From Rhodoferax sp. (GTDB lineage: Bacteria; Pseudomonadota; Gammaproteobacteria; Burkholderiales; Burkholderiaceae_C): DNA of 36,255 nucleotides. The stretch is from assembly GCA_011391545.1 (NCBI GenBank), contig JAABQI010000022.1, positions 1 to 36,255 of the forward strand. The letters run 5' to 3'. The notes beneath the pieces are model-generated. The model saw only the letters and a list, made by a program, of their open reading frames with translations. It made no database searches and was not told where the DNA came from. Position 1 is the first letter of the stretch; each line of letters begins with the position of its first letter. Of this stretch, positions 7,447 through 15,794 are shown one piece after another. The translations under genes were made by a program, and so were the position numbers.

Positions 7447-9306
7447 TCAGGCGCGTGGCCGAAATGGTTTGAGTTGTTCCTCAGACTGCGCGTCAAGTAC
7501 CTCGCAGGCGTACTCGTAACCCTGCTTGGCAATGCTGTCAAAGCGCTGCCACTGCAGCATGCCCACCCGCTCCAGCGGCGGGCTGAAGTAGAGATCAGTC
7601 AACTTGCGCGATTCGCCCTGGCGCGAGGTGCTGTACACGATGTTGACATTGAGCAAATAGGCCATCAGAGAGGGCACCTTGTAGCGGCGCTGCTGGCGCG
7701 GGCGCAGGCGGTCGCGCAGCAGCGTCCAGGTGCCCGGCACTTCGTCAAACGCCACGGGCTTGGGCCGGCGCGTGCCCAGGTCCATGCCGATGACCTTGCC
7801 CACGCCGCGGCGCTTTCGCATGATGCTGACCGGAAAGTTGTTGAAAGTGCCGCCGTCAAACAGCAGGTCGCCAGCCACCGGCACCGGCGGGAATGCGCCG
7901 GGGATGGCGGTGCTGGCCAGAAGCGCCTGGGCCAGGGGACCCTGGCTGATCACCTGTTCGCGGGCCTCGGTGTAGTTGCTGGCTACGCAAAAGAAGTTTT
8001 TCCAGGTGTCCTCGATGTCCGCCGGGTGACCAAAGACTTTATCCAACGCGACTTGCAGAATGCGGCGCATGCGGCGCCCGCGAATGAGCGAAATGAGCGG
8101 CAGCAGGTTGAAGTCGCCGGTGGGTTTGTCGGCAAAGGCCGCGCGCGCAATCGGCATCAGGCTGTCCAGCGGTTGGTCCGATGCCACCATGGCCGCCATG
8201 ATGGCGCCAATGCTGGTGCCGCCGACAAAGTCAACCACCAGGCCGCGCTCCTGCAGCGCCTGGTACAGCCCCAGGTGCGCCAGGCCCTTGGCGCCGCCAC
8301 CGGCGAGCACCAGGCCGACCGCGGTGCGGCTCTGAATGCGCGCCAGCCGCGCCATGTCGCTGTCCAGCAGCGGGCGCACATGCACATGATCGGTGACCGG
8401 TCGGCGCGCCAGCCATTTGCCCGTGCCGCTCGGACAGCGCACCGCATCCTCGTGCATCAGCACCAGGATTTGCGCCGCCCCACTCTGCCCGCTGCGCTGC
8501 ATCAGGCAGGCGCTTTCGGTTTCATGCAGCACCGGCGGTTGGCTGGCGTCGGCCAACAGCAAGATCTCGTCGCTGTGGCGGCTGCAGCGCTGCGTCCAGG
8601 CGCTGGCATCGGCGTCGCCCACCAGCAGCACAAAGTCGTGTGCCAATTCCAGTTGATCCAAGCACGCAGCAACGCGGCGGTTGGCGGCCACGTCGGTGGC
8701 CGCGCTGCGCGCCAGGCCCGGCTGTTGCAGGGCCGCATCGACGTCGCTCGCAGCCACCAGGCAAACCTTGCCCATTCGACCGAGTTGTGCGGCCAGTCGC
8801 CGGGCGAATTCAGCGGCATCCACCCCGGCAGTGACGGGTAGCAGGGCCATGGCAACCGGTGGCGGCACGGCAGTCAGCAAACTGGTGCTGGTGAGCCGCT
8901 TGATCATCTGGCGGGTCAACAAGATGGACATTTGCGCGCTGCTGGCCAGCAGCAGGCTGAACTCGGACTTGGCCAGGCGCACCAGCAATGAGTTGCGGAT
9001 GGCGACCACGGTGGCCGTGCGCGGCTCGTCGGTGTAGAGGCTCATCTCACCAATGATCTCGCCGCGCCCCATCTCGCGCACCATGCGCTCTTCACCGCCA
9101 TCGTCCCGCACCGTGACCCGCAGGCGCCCGCTGATCGACAAATACATGGCATCGCCAGCCTCGCCCTGGCGCATCAGCGTGTCGCCGGCGGCCACTTCAA
9201 CCCACTGCAGGTGGCGCCGCAACAGCGCAATGGCTTCGGCATCGAGGTCGCTGAGCATGTGCTGCAAATGCTGGTTGAGCACCTGCTCAGGGTAATCAGT
9301 AGTCAT
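7447..9306 (-). CDS. cNMP-binding patatin-like phospholipase (NTE/RssA type)
   Basis: A 619-residue protein. Residues 18-140 form a cyclic nucleotide-binding domain with a complete phosphate cassette, GEMSLYTDEPRTATVV, including R96. Residues 150-310 resemble the middle region of NTE-like proteins. The patatin domain (about 330-500) has the oxyanion loop GLVLAGGGAKGLAHLG, the nucleophile S365 in GTSIG and the catalytic D484 in FDGGTFNNFP. Expected activity is a lipid ester hydrolase (lysophospholipase type) controlled by cAMP or cGMP. No membrane helix is obvious. ATG 9306 is preferred (GGA 6 bases upstream); a TTG at 9327 is in frame. A TGTCCAA copy at 9311-9317 lies just before the start, as in the cyclase promoter cluster. 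Confidence 0.9.
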   Translation of the reverse strand: MTTDYPEQVLNQHLQHMLSDLDAEAIALLRRHLQWVEVAAGDTLMRQGEAGDAMYLSISGRLRVTVRDDGGEERMVREMGRGEIIGEMSLYTDEPRTATVVAIRNSLLVRLAKSEFSLLLASSAQMSILLTRQMIKRLTSTSLLTAVPPPVAMALLPVTAGVDAAEFARRLAAQLGRMGKVCLVAASDVDAALQQPGLARSAATDVAANRRVAACLDQLELAHDFVLLVGDADASAWTQRCSRHSDEILLLADASQPPVLHETESACLMQRSGQSGAAQILVLMHEDAVRCPSGTGKWLARRPVTDHVHVRPLLDSDMARLARIQSRTAVGLVLAGGGAKGLAHLGLYQALQERGLVVDFVGGTSIGAIMAAMVASDQPLDSLMPIARAAFADKPTGDFNLLPLISLIRGRRMRRILQVALDKVFGHPADIEDTWKNFFCVASNYTEAREQVISQGPLAQALLASTAIPGAFPPVPVAGDLLFDGGTFNNFPVSIMRKRRGVGKVIGMDLGTRRPKPVAFDEVPGTWTLLRDRLRPRQQRRYKVPSLMAYLLNVNIVYSTSRQGESRKLTDLYFSPPLERVGMLQWQRFDSIAKQGYEYACEVLDAQSEEQLKPFRPRA

Positions 9307-9367
9307 GGCGTGTCCAATCTGGTGCAAGAGGCTTCAAGCCAGGATAGGCCGAGCGCCACTCATTGTG

Positions 9368-9380
9368 TTGGTCGGACCAA
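9368..9380. promoter_or_regulatory. FadR/GntR-type palindromic operator candidate
   Basis: TTGGTCGGACCAA is a perfect palindrome around one central G and fits the TGGTC-N-GACCA core used by FadR-like GntR regulators. It lies between the patatin start and the TRAP binding-protein gene, 172 bases before the latter. GntR regulators commonly control TRAP loci, but no GntR gene is in this window. Confidence 0.5.
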
Positions 9381-9485
9381 ATTTTGGCAATGGGCCTGCT
9401 CGTGTTTTATGCCTTGGCTTGGCACCAGCACAAAGGGTTTTCACTTACCCGGGAGCTGAACCCAGCACGTAAACTTCGCGCCAAC

Positions 9486-9499
9486 GTACAACCGTGTAC
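9486..9499. promoter_or_regulatory. Inverted repeat upstream of the TRAP operon
   Basis: GTACA (9486-9490), spacer ACCG, TGTAC (9495-9499), 53 bases before the binding-protein start. It could be a regulator site or structure in the 5' leader. Half-sites of five bases make it weak evidence. Confidence 0.3.
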
Positions 9500-9552
9500 A
9501 GCCAGGTAACGGTGGGCGTGCATTCACCTAATCATCATCAGGAGACCCATCC

Positions 9553-10608
9553 ATGAAATTCGTTCGTCATTCATCCCTTCTCGCACTCGCCATTGGCGCC
9601 GCGCTGTCTGCGCCTGCGATGGCCCAGGAAACCGTGCGCTGGGGCATCCCGATGTCCTTTGGCTCGAATCTGGTGGCGCTCGGCGACACCATGCCCTGGG
9701 TTTCGGAGCAGCTCAAAAAGGTTTCCGGCGGCACGGTGAATCTGCAGGTGTTCGAGCCGGGCAAGCTGGTGCCTGCGCTGGCCATTTTCGACAGTGTCTC
9801 CACTGGCAAGGTGGAAGCGGGCTACAGCTGGATGGGCTATGAAATTGGCAAGGTGCCGGTCTCCGCCTTGTTTGGCGCAGTGCCGTTTGGCATGGAAACA
9901 CCCATGTTCTCGGCCTGGATGTTTTTTGGCGGCGGCGATGCCCTGCTCAAGGAAGCCTTCAAGCCGCACAACGTCTATCCAATCTTCTGCGGCTCAGTCA
10001 GCCCGGAAGCCGCCGGCTGGTTCCGCAAGGAAATCAACAAGCCTGATGACCTCAAGGGCCTGAAGTTCCGCGCTGCCGGCTACGGTGGCAAGGTCTATCA
10101 GAAACTGGGCGCTTCGGTGACCATGCTGCCGGGCGGCGAACTGTTCCAGGCGCTGGAAAAGGGTGTGCTCGACGGCACCGAGTTTTCGCTCCCCACCGTC
10201 GATGACCAGTTGGGTTTCTCCAAGGTTGCCAAGAACTACTACCTGCCCGGCTGGCACCAGCCCTCCACCAACCAGTTCCTCTACGTGAACATGGCTGCCT
10301 GGAACAAGCTCAAGCCACAAACCCAGGCGCAGATCGAAACCACCTGCACCGCCGGTGTCGCCATGGCCATTGCCAAGGCGGAAGCGCTGCAGGGTGAAAC
10401 GCTGACCAAGTTTGAAAAAGATGGCGTCAAGGCGCGCCAGTTCAACAAGGTCATGCTGGATGCTTTTGCCAAGGCCACGAAGGAAGTGATGGCCGAAGAA
10501 TCAGCCAAAGACCCGCTTGTCAAGAAGGTGTACGACAGCATGACCGCCTTCCAGGACAAGAACGAAAAGTGGCACAACCTTGGCTACCTGCCACGTGACT
10601 ACAAGTAA
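9553..10608 (+). CDS. dctP: TRAP transporter substrate-binding protein, DctP family
   Basis: A 351-residue periplasmic solute receptor that hands a carboxylate ligand to the DctQM permease. A Sec signal peptide is visible (MKFVRHSSLLALAIGAALS, cleavage predicted at APAMA/QE). The family core LKGLKFRAAGYGGKVYQKLG contains the Arg expected to hold the ligand carboxylate; MLPGGELFQALEKGVLDGTE and YYLPGWHQPSTNQF follow. These resemble the branch that includes 2-oxo acid and aromatic-acid receptors, so a keto- or aromatic acid is a guess. AGGAG (9540-9544) lies 8 bases before ATG 9553. It is the first gene of the dctPQM operon. Confidence 0.92.
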   Translation: MKFVRHSSLLALAIGAALSAPAMAQETVRWGIPMSFGSNLVALGDTMPWVSEQLKKVSGGTVNLQVFEPGKLVPALAIFDSVSTGKVEAGYSWMGYEIGKVPVSALFGAVPFGMETPMFSAWMFFGGGDALLKEAFKPHNVYPIFCGSVSPEAAGWFRKEINKPDDLKGLKFRAAGYGGKVYQKLGASVTMLPGGELFQALEKGVLDGTEFSLPTVDDQLGFSKVAKNYYLPGWHQPSTNQFLYVNMAAWNKLKPQTQAQIETTCTAGVAMAIAKAEALQGETLTKFEKDGVKARQFNKVMLDAFAKATKEVMAEESAKDPLVKKVYDSMTAFQDKNEKWHNLGYLPRDYK

Positions 10609-10640
10609 TCACTGAACCACGCGCTACACATGCGCGCACC

Positions 10641-10683
10641 AAGCCGTTCCAGAAAGCAACTGCCAACTGGAACGGCTTGTTTT
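10641..10683 (+). terminator. Strong hairpin terminator/attenuator between dctP and dctQ
   Basis: AAGCCGTTCCAG (10641-10652) pairs perfectly over 12 bases with CTGGAACGGCTT (10667-10678), loop of 14, followed by GTTTTTG. It stands within the operon, so it probably lets most transcripts stop after the binding protein while some read through into the permease genes. Confidence 0.85.
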
Positions 10684-10700
10684 TGTCAAGGAGAATATCA

Positions 10701-11264
10701 ATGAAGACAAATATACAGGGCGCCGATGGCGCGGTCGTGGGCTTGTCCGGGCTCACCCTGCCCACCACCGGTTTCTCGCGCGCCGTTGACAGGGTGATTC
10801 GCTGGTCCGGTGAATTTGCCTCGGCCTTATGGACTATTCTGGTGATGACCATCGTGCTTCAGGTCGTGTTGCGCTATGCTTTCGGCATTGGTTCCATCAT
10901 GCTCGAAGAAACCCAGTGGCACCTGTACGCCGTTGGTTTCCTTCTCGGGTTGGCGTTTACCGAACTGCAAGAGAAGCACGTGCGCATCGACGTGCTGTCT
11001 GCCGGTTTCACCAGCAAAACCCGCCTGTGGATCGAATTCTTGGGCATCAGCTGCTTTTTGATGACCTTTTCCTTGTTGGTCATCTGGTTTGCCGTGCCTT
11101 TTGTGGTGAGTTCGTGGGAACTCAGTGAGGTGTCGGCTGCACCCGGTGGACTGCCCTACCGCTGGGCCATCAAATCCTTCATCGTCACCGCTTTTGTCCT
11201 GCTGGCCTTGATTGGCATGAGCCGCCTGACCCGTGTCTGGGCGGCGCTGTCGAGTTCACGCTGA
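10701..11264 (+). CDS. dctQ: TRAP transporter small permease, DctQ family
   Basis: A 187-residue inner-membrane protein with four helices (about 38-58, 72-90, 110-130, 155-175). Conserved features include VLRYAFGIGSIMLEETQWHLYAVGFLLGLAF and EKHVRIDVL, typical of DctQ (the Trp-containing EE/ETQ segment and the VRVD-like motif). It partners with DctM to form the transporter. ATG 10701 is supported by AAGGAGA (10688-10694); a TTG-type start at 10677 would sit inside the hairpin stem and is rejected. The N-terminal ~30 residues are longer than usual before the first helix. Confidence 0.9.
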   Translation: MKTNIQGADGAVVGLSGLTLPTTGFSRAVDRVIRWSGEFASALWTILVMTIVLQVVLRYAFGIGSIMLEETQWHLYAVGFLLGLAFTELQEKHVRIDVLSAGFTSKTRLWIEFLGISCFLMTFSLLVIWFAVPFVVSSWELSEVSAAPGGLPYRWAIKSFIVTAFVLLALIGMSRLTRVWAALSSSR

Positions 11265-11317
11265 GCAAGCGAACCCGCGTAAGCACGTTAAACCCTACAA
11301 CTTTTCGAGAATAGTCC

Positions 11318-12685
11318 ATGCCTTTTTACGAAATCCTTTCCATCGGGCTCATGGTCACATTCATTGTGTCCCTGTTTCTAGGTTATCCGGTGGCCTGGTT
11401 GCTGGCGGGCATATCGATTCTTTTTTCCGCCATCGCCATCGTCCTGACGACCCAGTTCGGCATGGACACCTTTTTACTGACCAGTTGGGTCAAGTTCTCC
11501 GGCATTGTTGACCGCTTTGACGCCATCATGTCGAACTGGGTGCTGGTGTCGCTGCCCATGTTTGTTTACATGGGTCTGATGCTGGACCGTTCGGGCGTGG
11601 CCGACGTGATGATGCGCAACTTTGTCAAGGTGTTTGGCGGCATTCGCGGCGGGCTTGGCCTGACCGTCATCGTTATCGGCATTCTGCTCGCGGCCTCAAC
11701 CGGCATCGTGGGCGCCTCGGTGGTGCTGTTGGCCATGTTGTCCATGCCGATCATGCTGCAACACCATTACTCGAAAAAGCTGGCTTGCGGCATCGTGGCG
11801 GCGTCGGGCACGCTGGGTATTTTGATTCCGCCGTCCATCATGCTGGTGCTGATGGCCGACCAGGTGTCGGTGTCGGTGGGCGACCTGTTCATGGGGGCGC
11901 TGATCCCCGGATTGCTGCTGGGTGTGCTTTACATGATCTTTGTCATGCTGGTGGGTATTTTCCGTCCCGACATGTTGCCGCCGCGCCCGGCGGATGCCGA
12001 GAAACTCACGGTGCGTCAAATCGGCATTGCTTTCCTGTCCACCATCCCGACCTTCGGTCTGATTCTGGTGGTGCTGGGCTCGATCTTTTTCGGTATTGCC
12101 ACACCGACCGAAGCGTCGGGTCTGGGAGCATTCGGCGCCATGGTGCTGGCAGGACTCAACGGCAAGCTGAACTGGAAAGTCATACGCCAGGTGGGCATCG
12201 ACACGACCACCACCACCTGCTTCATTTTTGCCATCTTTATTGGCGCCACTGTGTTTGCCTATGTGCTGCGCATGATTGGCGGCGACGAGTTGATTACCGA
12301 ACTCTTCAAGGGCACCGGACTGGGGCCCCAGGGGCTGGTCATACTTGTGCTGGCCGTGGTGTTTGTGGCCGGATTTTTCCTTGACTGGTTCGAGATCGTT
12401 CTGATCATTCTGCCGCTGCTGGCCCCCGTCATCAAACTCGCCGGACTCGACATGACCTGGTTCCTGATTCTGGTGGCACTGATGCTGCAAACCTCGTTCC
12501 TCACGCCGCCGGTGGGCTTTTCGCTGTTCTACCTGAAAGGCGTGGTGCCCAAGGGTGTGACGATTCGCGACATCTATCTTGGCGTGCTGCCCTTCGTCGC
12601 ACTGCAAATGATGATGGTCGCGATCTGCTTCGAATGGCCGCAAGTCATCCTTTGGTTGCCCGAGCAAATGTACGGCGCCAAGTAG
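11318..12685 (+). CDS. dctM: TRAP transporter large permease, DctM family
   Basis: A 455-residue inner-membrane protein with about 12 hydrophobic helices; it forms the sodium-coupled transport channel. Family segments are clear: SLPMFVYMGLMLDRSGVADVM, ILLAASTGIVGASVVLLAM, ASGTLGILIPPSIMLVLMAD, FFGIATPTEASGLGAFGAM and LTPPVGFSLFYLKGV. It is 53 bases downstream of dctQ. Its TAG stop lies two bases from the stop of the convergent acyl-CoA synthetase, leaving no room for a terminator between them. Confidence 0.95.
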   Translation: MPFYEILSIGLMVTFIVSLFLGYPVAWLLAGISILFSAIAIVLTTQFGMDTFLLTSWVKFSGIVDRFDAIMSNWVLVSLPMFVYMGLMLDRSGVADVMMRNFVKVFGGIRGGLGLTVIVIGILLAASTGIVGASVVLLAMLSMPIMLQHHYSKKLACGIVAASGTLGILIPPSIMLVLMADQVSVSVGDLFMGALIPGLLLGVLYMIFVMLVGIFRPDMLPPRPADAEKLTVRQIGIAFLSTIPTFGLILVVLGSIFFGIATPTEASGLGAFGAMVLAGLNGKLNWKVIRQVGIDTTTTTCFIFAIFIGATVFAYVLRMIGGDELITELFKGTGLGPQGLVILVLAVVFVAGFFLDWFEIVLIILPLLAPVIKLAGLDMTWFLILVALMLQTSFLTPPVGFSLFYLKGVVPKGVTIRDIYLGVLPFVALQMMMVAICFEWPQVILWLPEQMYGAK

Positions 12686-12687
12686 CC

Positions 12688-14379
12688 TCAGGAGCCTTGC
12701 CAGATCACCATCTGGCCTGAGCTTTCCCAGCGTTCGTAATTGGCCGAATAGGCGTCTTCGATCCGGTTGCGCTTGACCTTGAAGGTGGGCGTGACGATGT
12801 CGTTCTCGACCGTCCACGCCGTGCTGGCGATCACCAGGCACTTGAGCTGCTCGTGAGGGTCCAGAGTTTCGTTGATGGTTTTCAGGTGTTGCCCCAGCGA
12901 CTTTTCAAGTTCGCTGCGACTGGCCGGGTTGGCGCTGCTCGTCAGGGCTTCGGCGTTGAGCATCACAATACCCAGCGGCTGGCCGAGGTTGGCCCCGGTC
13001 ACCACGCAGGCCTCCACCGCATCGTGCATCACCAGTTTGTCTTCGATGGGTGCCGGTGCCACGTATTTGCCCTTGCTGGTCTTGAACAGGTCCTTGACGC
13101 GCCCGGTGATGCGCAGGCAGCCTTGCGCGTCGATCTGGCCCTTGTCGCCGGTGCGCAGCCAGCCATCCTCAGTGAAGGTCTGCCTGGTCAGCTCGGGCTC
13201 TTTGTAGTACCCCTGCATCAGCGCCGGGCTGCGCATCTGGACCTCACCCGTGGCCGCATCGATGCGGATGTCGACGCCCGCATAGGCCGGACCCACCGTG
13301 CCTTCCTGGTTTTTCCCAGCCAGCGTCAGGTTCGAGACGGCCAGGTTTTCTGTCATGCCGTAGCCTTCGTTGACCGGCAAACCCAGCTTGCGATACCAGG
13401 CCAGCAGCGGCACCGGCATGGGCGCCGCGCCCCCGGCGGCAAAACGGCACTGGTCCAGCCCGAGGGCTTTTTGCACCTTGCGCCGCACCAGGCCGCCAAT
13501 GATCGGAATCGACAACAGGCGGTTGAGCTTGGCCGCAGGCATCTTGTGGTGCACGCCGTGCTGGAATTTGACCCACAGCCTGGGCACCGAGAAGAAAATG
13601 GTGGGGTGCGCGCGCTGCAGGTCGGTGGTGAAGGTGTCGAGCGATTCGGCAAAAAACACATGCATGCCGGTGTACAGCCAGCCGTGCTCTACCAGCACAC
13701 GCTCGACCACATGGGCCAACGGCAGGTAGGACAGCATGCGGTCTTGCTGCGTCATGCCCACGGCGGCAGCACCGGTGGCAATCGCCCAGGCGAAGTTGCC
13801 AAAGCTGTGCATCACGCCCTTGGGCTTGCCGGTGGTGCCCGAGGTGTAGATCAGCGTGGCGAGTTCATCGGCAGCGCGAACCACTTCACCCTGCATGGGT
13901 TCGTTGCGGGCGATGACGGCGTCCCAACCCTCAAAGCGCTGGAGCGCATCCGGCGGCGACAGCGGGTAGCTGATGCACGGCATATCCGCGGGCACACCCG
14001 GTTTCATCAATTCCCAGTCGTCGAGCTTGCCGACAAAACAGGCCCGCGCCTCGCTGTGGTTCAGAATCTGCCTGACGGTGTCATGCCCCAGCGTGGGATA
14101 CAGCGGCACCGACACGTAGCCGGCCATCCAGATCGCAAGGTCGCTCATCAGCCACCAGGCGCAGTTCTTGGACAATATAGCCACTTTGGAGCCAGGCTCC
14201 CAGCCTTGCGCTTTGAGGTGCGTGGCCATGCGGCGCACCTGCTCACCCACCTGCGCCCAAGTGAGGTCCTGGATGACACCACCGCCCATCGGCTGCGTCA
14301 GTGCAATTCGGTCAGGCGCGGTCTTTTCCCAAAAATACAGCCGCTGCAAAGCCAGTTGGTCAGATGTCACGGAAATCAT
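12688..14379 (-). CDS. AMP-forming long-chain-type acyl-CoA synthetase
   Basis: A 563-residue adenylate-forming enzyme that activates a carboxylic acid with ATP and loads it onto CoA. The P-loop YTSGTTGKPKG is at 178-188, the A5 motif GYGMTE at 339-344, the ribose-binding D412 in RTGDKG, and the hinge region ITGRVKDLFKTSKGKYVAP follows at 424-441. The sequence resembles long-chain/FadD15-like ligases (PLYPTLGHDTVRQIL). ATG 14379 is chosen because AAGGAG lies 8 bases upstream; an in-frame ATG at 14415 lacks that support. It faces the TRAP operon tail to tail; a link, such as import of an acid and its activation, is only a possibility. Confidence 0.92.
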   Translation of the reverse strand: MISVTSDQLALQRLYFWEKTAPDRIALTQPMGGGVIQDLTWAQVGEQVRRMATHLKAQGWEPGSKVAILSKNCAWWLMSDLAIWMAGYVSVPLYPTLGHDTVRQILNHSEARACFVGKLDDWELMKPGVPADMPCISYPLSPPDALQRFEGWDAVIARNEPMQGEVVRAADELATLIYTSGTTGKPKGVMHSFGNFAWAIATGAAAVGMTQQDRMLSYLPLAHVVERVLVEHGWLYTGMHVFFAESLDTFTTDLQRAHPTIFFSVPRLWVKFQHGVHHKMPAAKLNRLLSIPIIGGLVRRKVQKALGLDQCRFAAGGAAPMPVPLLAWYRKLGLPVNEGYGMTENLAVSNLTLAGKNQEGTVGPAYAGVDIRIDAATGEVQMRSPALMQGYYKEPELTRQTFTEDGWLRTGDKGQIDAQGCLRITGRVKDLFKTSKGKYVAPAPIEDKLVMHDAVEACVVTGANLGQPLGIVMLNAEALTSSANPASRSELEKSLGQHLKTINETLDPHEQLKCLVIASTAWTVENDIVTPTFKVKRNRIEDAYSANYERWESSGQMVIWQGS

Positions 14380-14523
14380 TAAACTTGCTCCTTGAATGGT
14401 GAAAGTCATGTCCACTGCGGGTACCTGAAGGCAGTATATGAAAAGAACAATTTATTGTGAACCCTGTGTGCTAAAACCCAACTGGAACTACCAAAATTAG
14501 TCACACTTTCCATGCGACTTATC

Positions 14524-15198
14524 ATGAAACCCCCATTCTCCCGTGTCCTTGCCTTCCTGCTGACAGCATCAGCGCTGTCTGGCCAGGCACAAACCCCAAC
14601 GCCTGCGGACGACCCCATGGCCCTGCTGACAAGCGTCCTTGAGATCAAGGCCGACGCCGAGCGCGGTGAGGCCGAATTCGGTGAACAAGCGTGCTCGCGC
14701 TGCCACCGAAAGGATGCCTCCGGCCGATCGGCCGGTCTTACACCTCGGCTTTCGGGTCAACACGCCTCGGTGATCATCAAGCAGGTGCTCGATATTCGCA
14801 GCGGCTTGCGCCATAACCCGCCCATGCAGCCCATGGTGACCGATGAGAAACTGAGTCTGCAAACGCTCGCCGATATTGCCGCCCACCTGCAAGCGCTGCC
14901 CGTGTCCGGAAAAATTGTCATGGGTCCGGGTACTGGCATTGCGAGGGGCAAAGAATTGTTCAGCAAGGACTGCGCCAGCTGCCACGGCCCGCAAGGTGAG
15001 GGCAATTCAATCACCTTTGCGCCGATGGTGGCCGCGCAGCACTTCCCCTACCTGCTGCGTGAACTGGAGTTCGTACGCGACGGGCAACGGGGTAACTCCA
15101 ATGTGGCGATGGCCAGCCTGATCAAAACTTATACACAAGACGATTTGCAGGCGGTGGCGGACTATCTGGCGCAATTGCCCGCGCCCAAGCGCCAGTAG
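14524..15198 (+). CDS. Periplasmic diheme cytochrome c
   Basis: A 224-residue c-type cytochrome with a Sec signal peptide (RVLAFLLTASALSGQAQ). Two haem-binding motifs are visible: CSRCH at 57-61 and CASCH at 150-154, each in a class I fold, with distal Met candidates in HNPPMQPM and TFAPMV. It resembles cytochrome c4/c553-type electron carriers with two domains. The start could be ATG 14512 or ATG 14524; neither has a strong ribosome site, and the second gives a tidier signal peptide. It is convergent with the damaged hydrolase gene, with a small GC hairpin (15199-15211) between the stops. Confidence 0.88.
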   Translation: MKPPFSRVLAFLLTASALSGQAQTPTPADDPMALLTSVLEIKADAERGEAEFGEQACSRCHRKDASGRSAGLTPRLSGQHASVIIKQVLDIRSGLRHNPPMQPMVTDEKLSLQTLADIAAHLQALPVSGKIVMGPGTGIARGKELFSKDCASCHGPQGEGNSITFAPMVAAQHFPYLLRELEFVRDGQRGNSNVAMASLIKTYTQDDLQAVADYLAQLPAPKRQ

Positions 15199-15212
15199 GC
15201 AGCCTGGCTGCT

Positions 15213-15734
15213 TCAGCCCTTCAGGTTTTTCTCAAAAAACGCCAGCGTGCGCTCCCAGGCCAGTTTGGCGCTGGCGGTATCAAAACGCGGTGTGGTGTCG
15301 TTGTTGAAACCGTGCTGGGTGCCCGCATAGACATGAGCCGTGTAGCGCACTTCGGCCGCCTTGAGCGCGGCCTCATACGCAGGCCACGCGGCATTGATGC
15401 GCTCATCGACAGCGGCAAAGTGGATCAGCAGCGGGGCCTTGACCTTGACAGCTTCCTCGGCCGGCGGATGGTTGCCATAAAAGGGCACGGCCGCGTCAAG
15501 TTCGGGCAGGCGGGTGGCCAGAACATGGGCGATGCCGCCGCCCCAGCAAAAACCCACCACACCCAGTTTTCCGCTGCAGTCGGAGCGTGTTTTCAGATAG
15601 CCGTTGACCGTGCCGTGACCGTCGGGTGAGGGGTAGGATAGCCGCTCGGTCTTGAGCCGCGTGTCGTCCCGACTCACCTGCTGCGCCTGCGCAAAATCCG
15701 GGCTCAGCGCGGCCAGCAACATGCTGGCGCTCAT
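15213..15734 (-). CDS. Dienelactone hydrolase family protein, internally deleted and 5'-damaged
   Basis: The C-terminal half is a normal DLH-type alpha/beta hydrolase with nucleophile C63 in GFCWGGG, Asp in HFAAVDERINA and His in GTQHGFNN. The N-terminus is a signal-like segment ending SPDFAQAQ. Between VNGYL and KTRSDCSGKLG about 80 residues of the family core are missing, including the segment that normally carries IHENRGL, so the Cys is only ~47 residues after the signal. The frame stays open upstream of ATG 15734 and encodes a twin-arginine-like stretch LIDRRGFLAGAQKFAVAG, but no ATG, GTG or TTG starts it. Probably a decaying gene; activity is doubtful. Assembly collapse is the alternative. 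Confidence 0.75.
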   Translation of the reverse strand: MSASMLLAALSPDFAQAQQVSRDDTRLKTERLSYPSPDGHGTVNGYLKTRSDCSGKLGVVGFCWGGGIAHVLATRLPELDAAVPFYGNHPPAEEAVKVKAPLLIHFAAVDERINAAWPAYEAALKAAEVRYTAHVYAGTQHGFNNDTTPRFDTASAKLAWERTLAFFEKNLKG

Positions 15735-15794
15735 GCCGGCGACGGCAAACTTTTGGGCCCCTGCCAGAAAGCCGCGCCGGTCAATAAGTCCCTC

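Noticed and set aside
12853-14382. 509-codon plus-strand frame inside the acyl-CoA synthetase gene
   Set aside because: The minus strand carries all adenylation motifs; this is its shadow.
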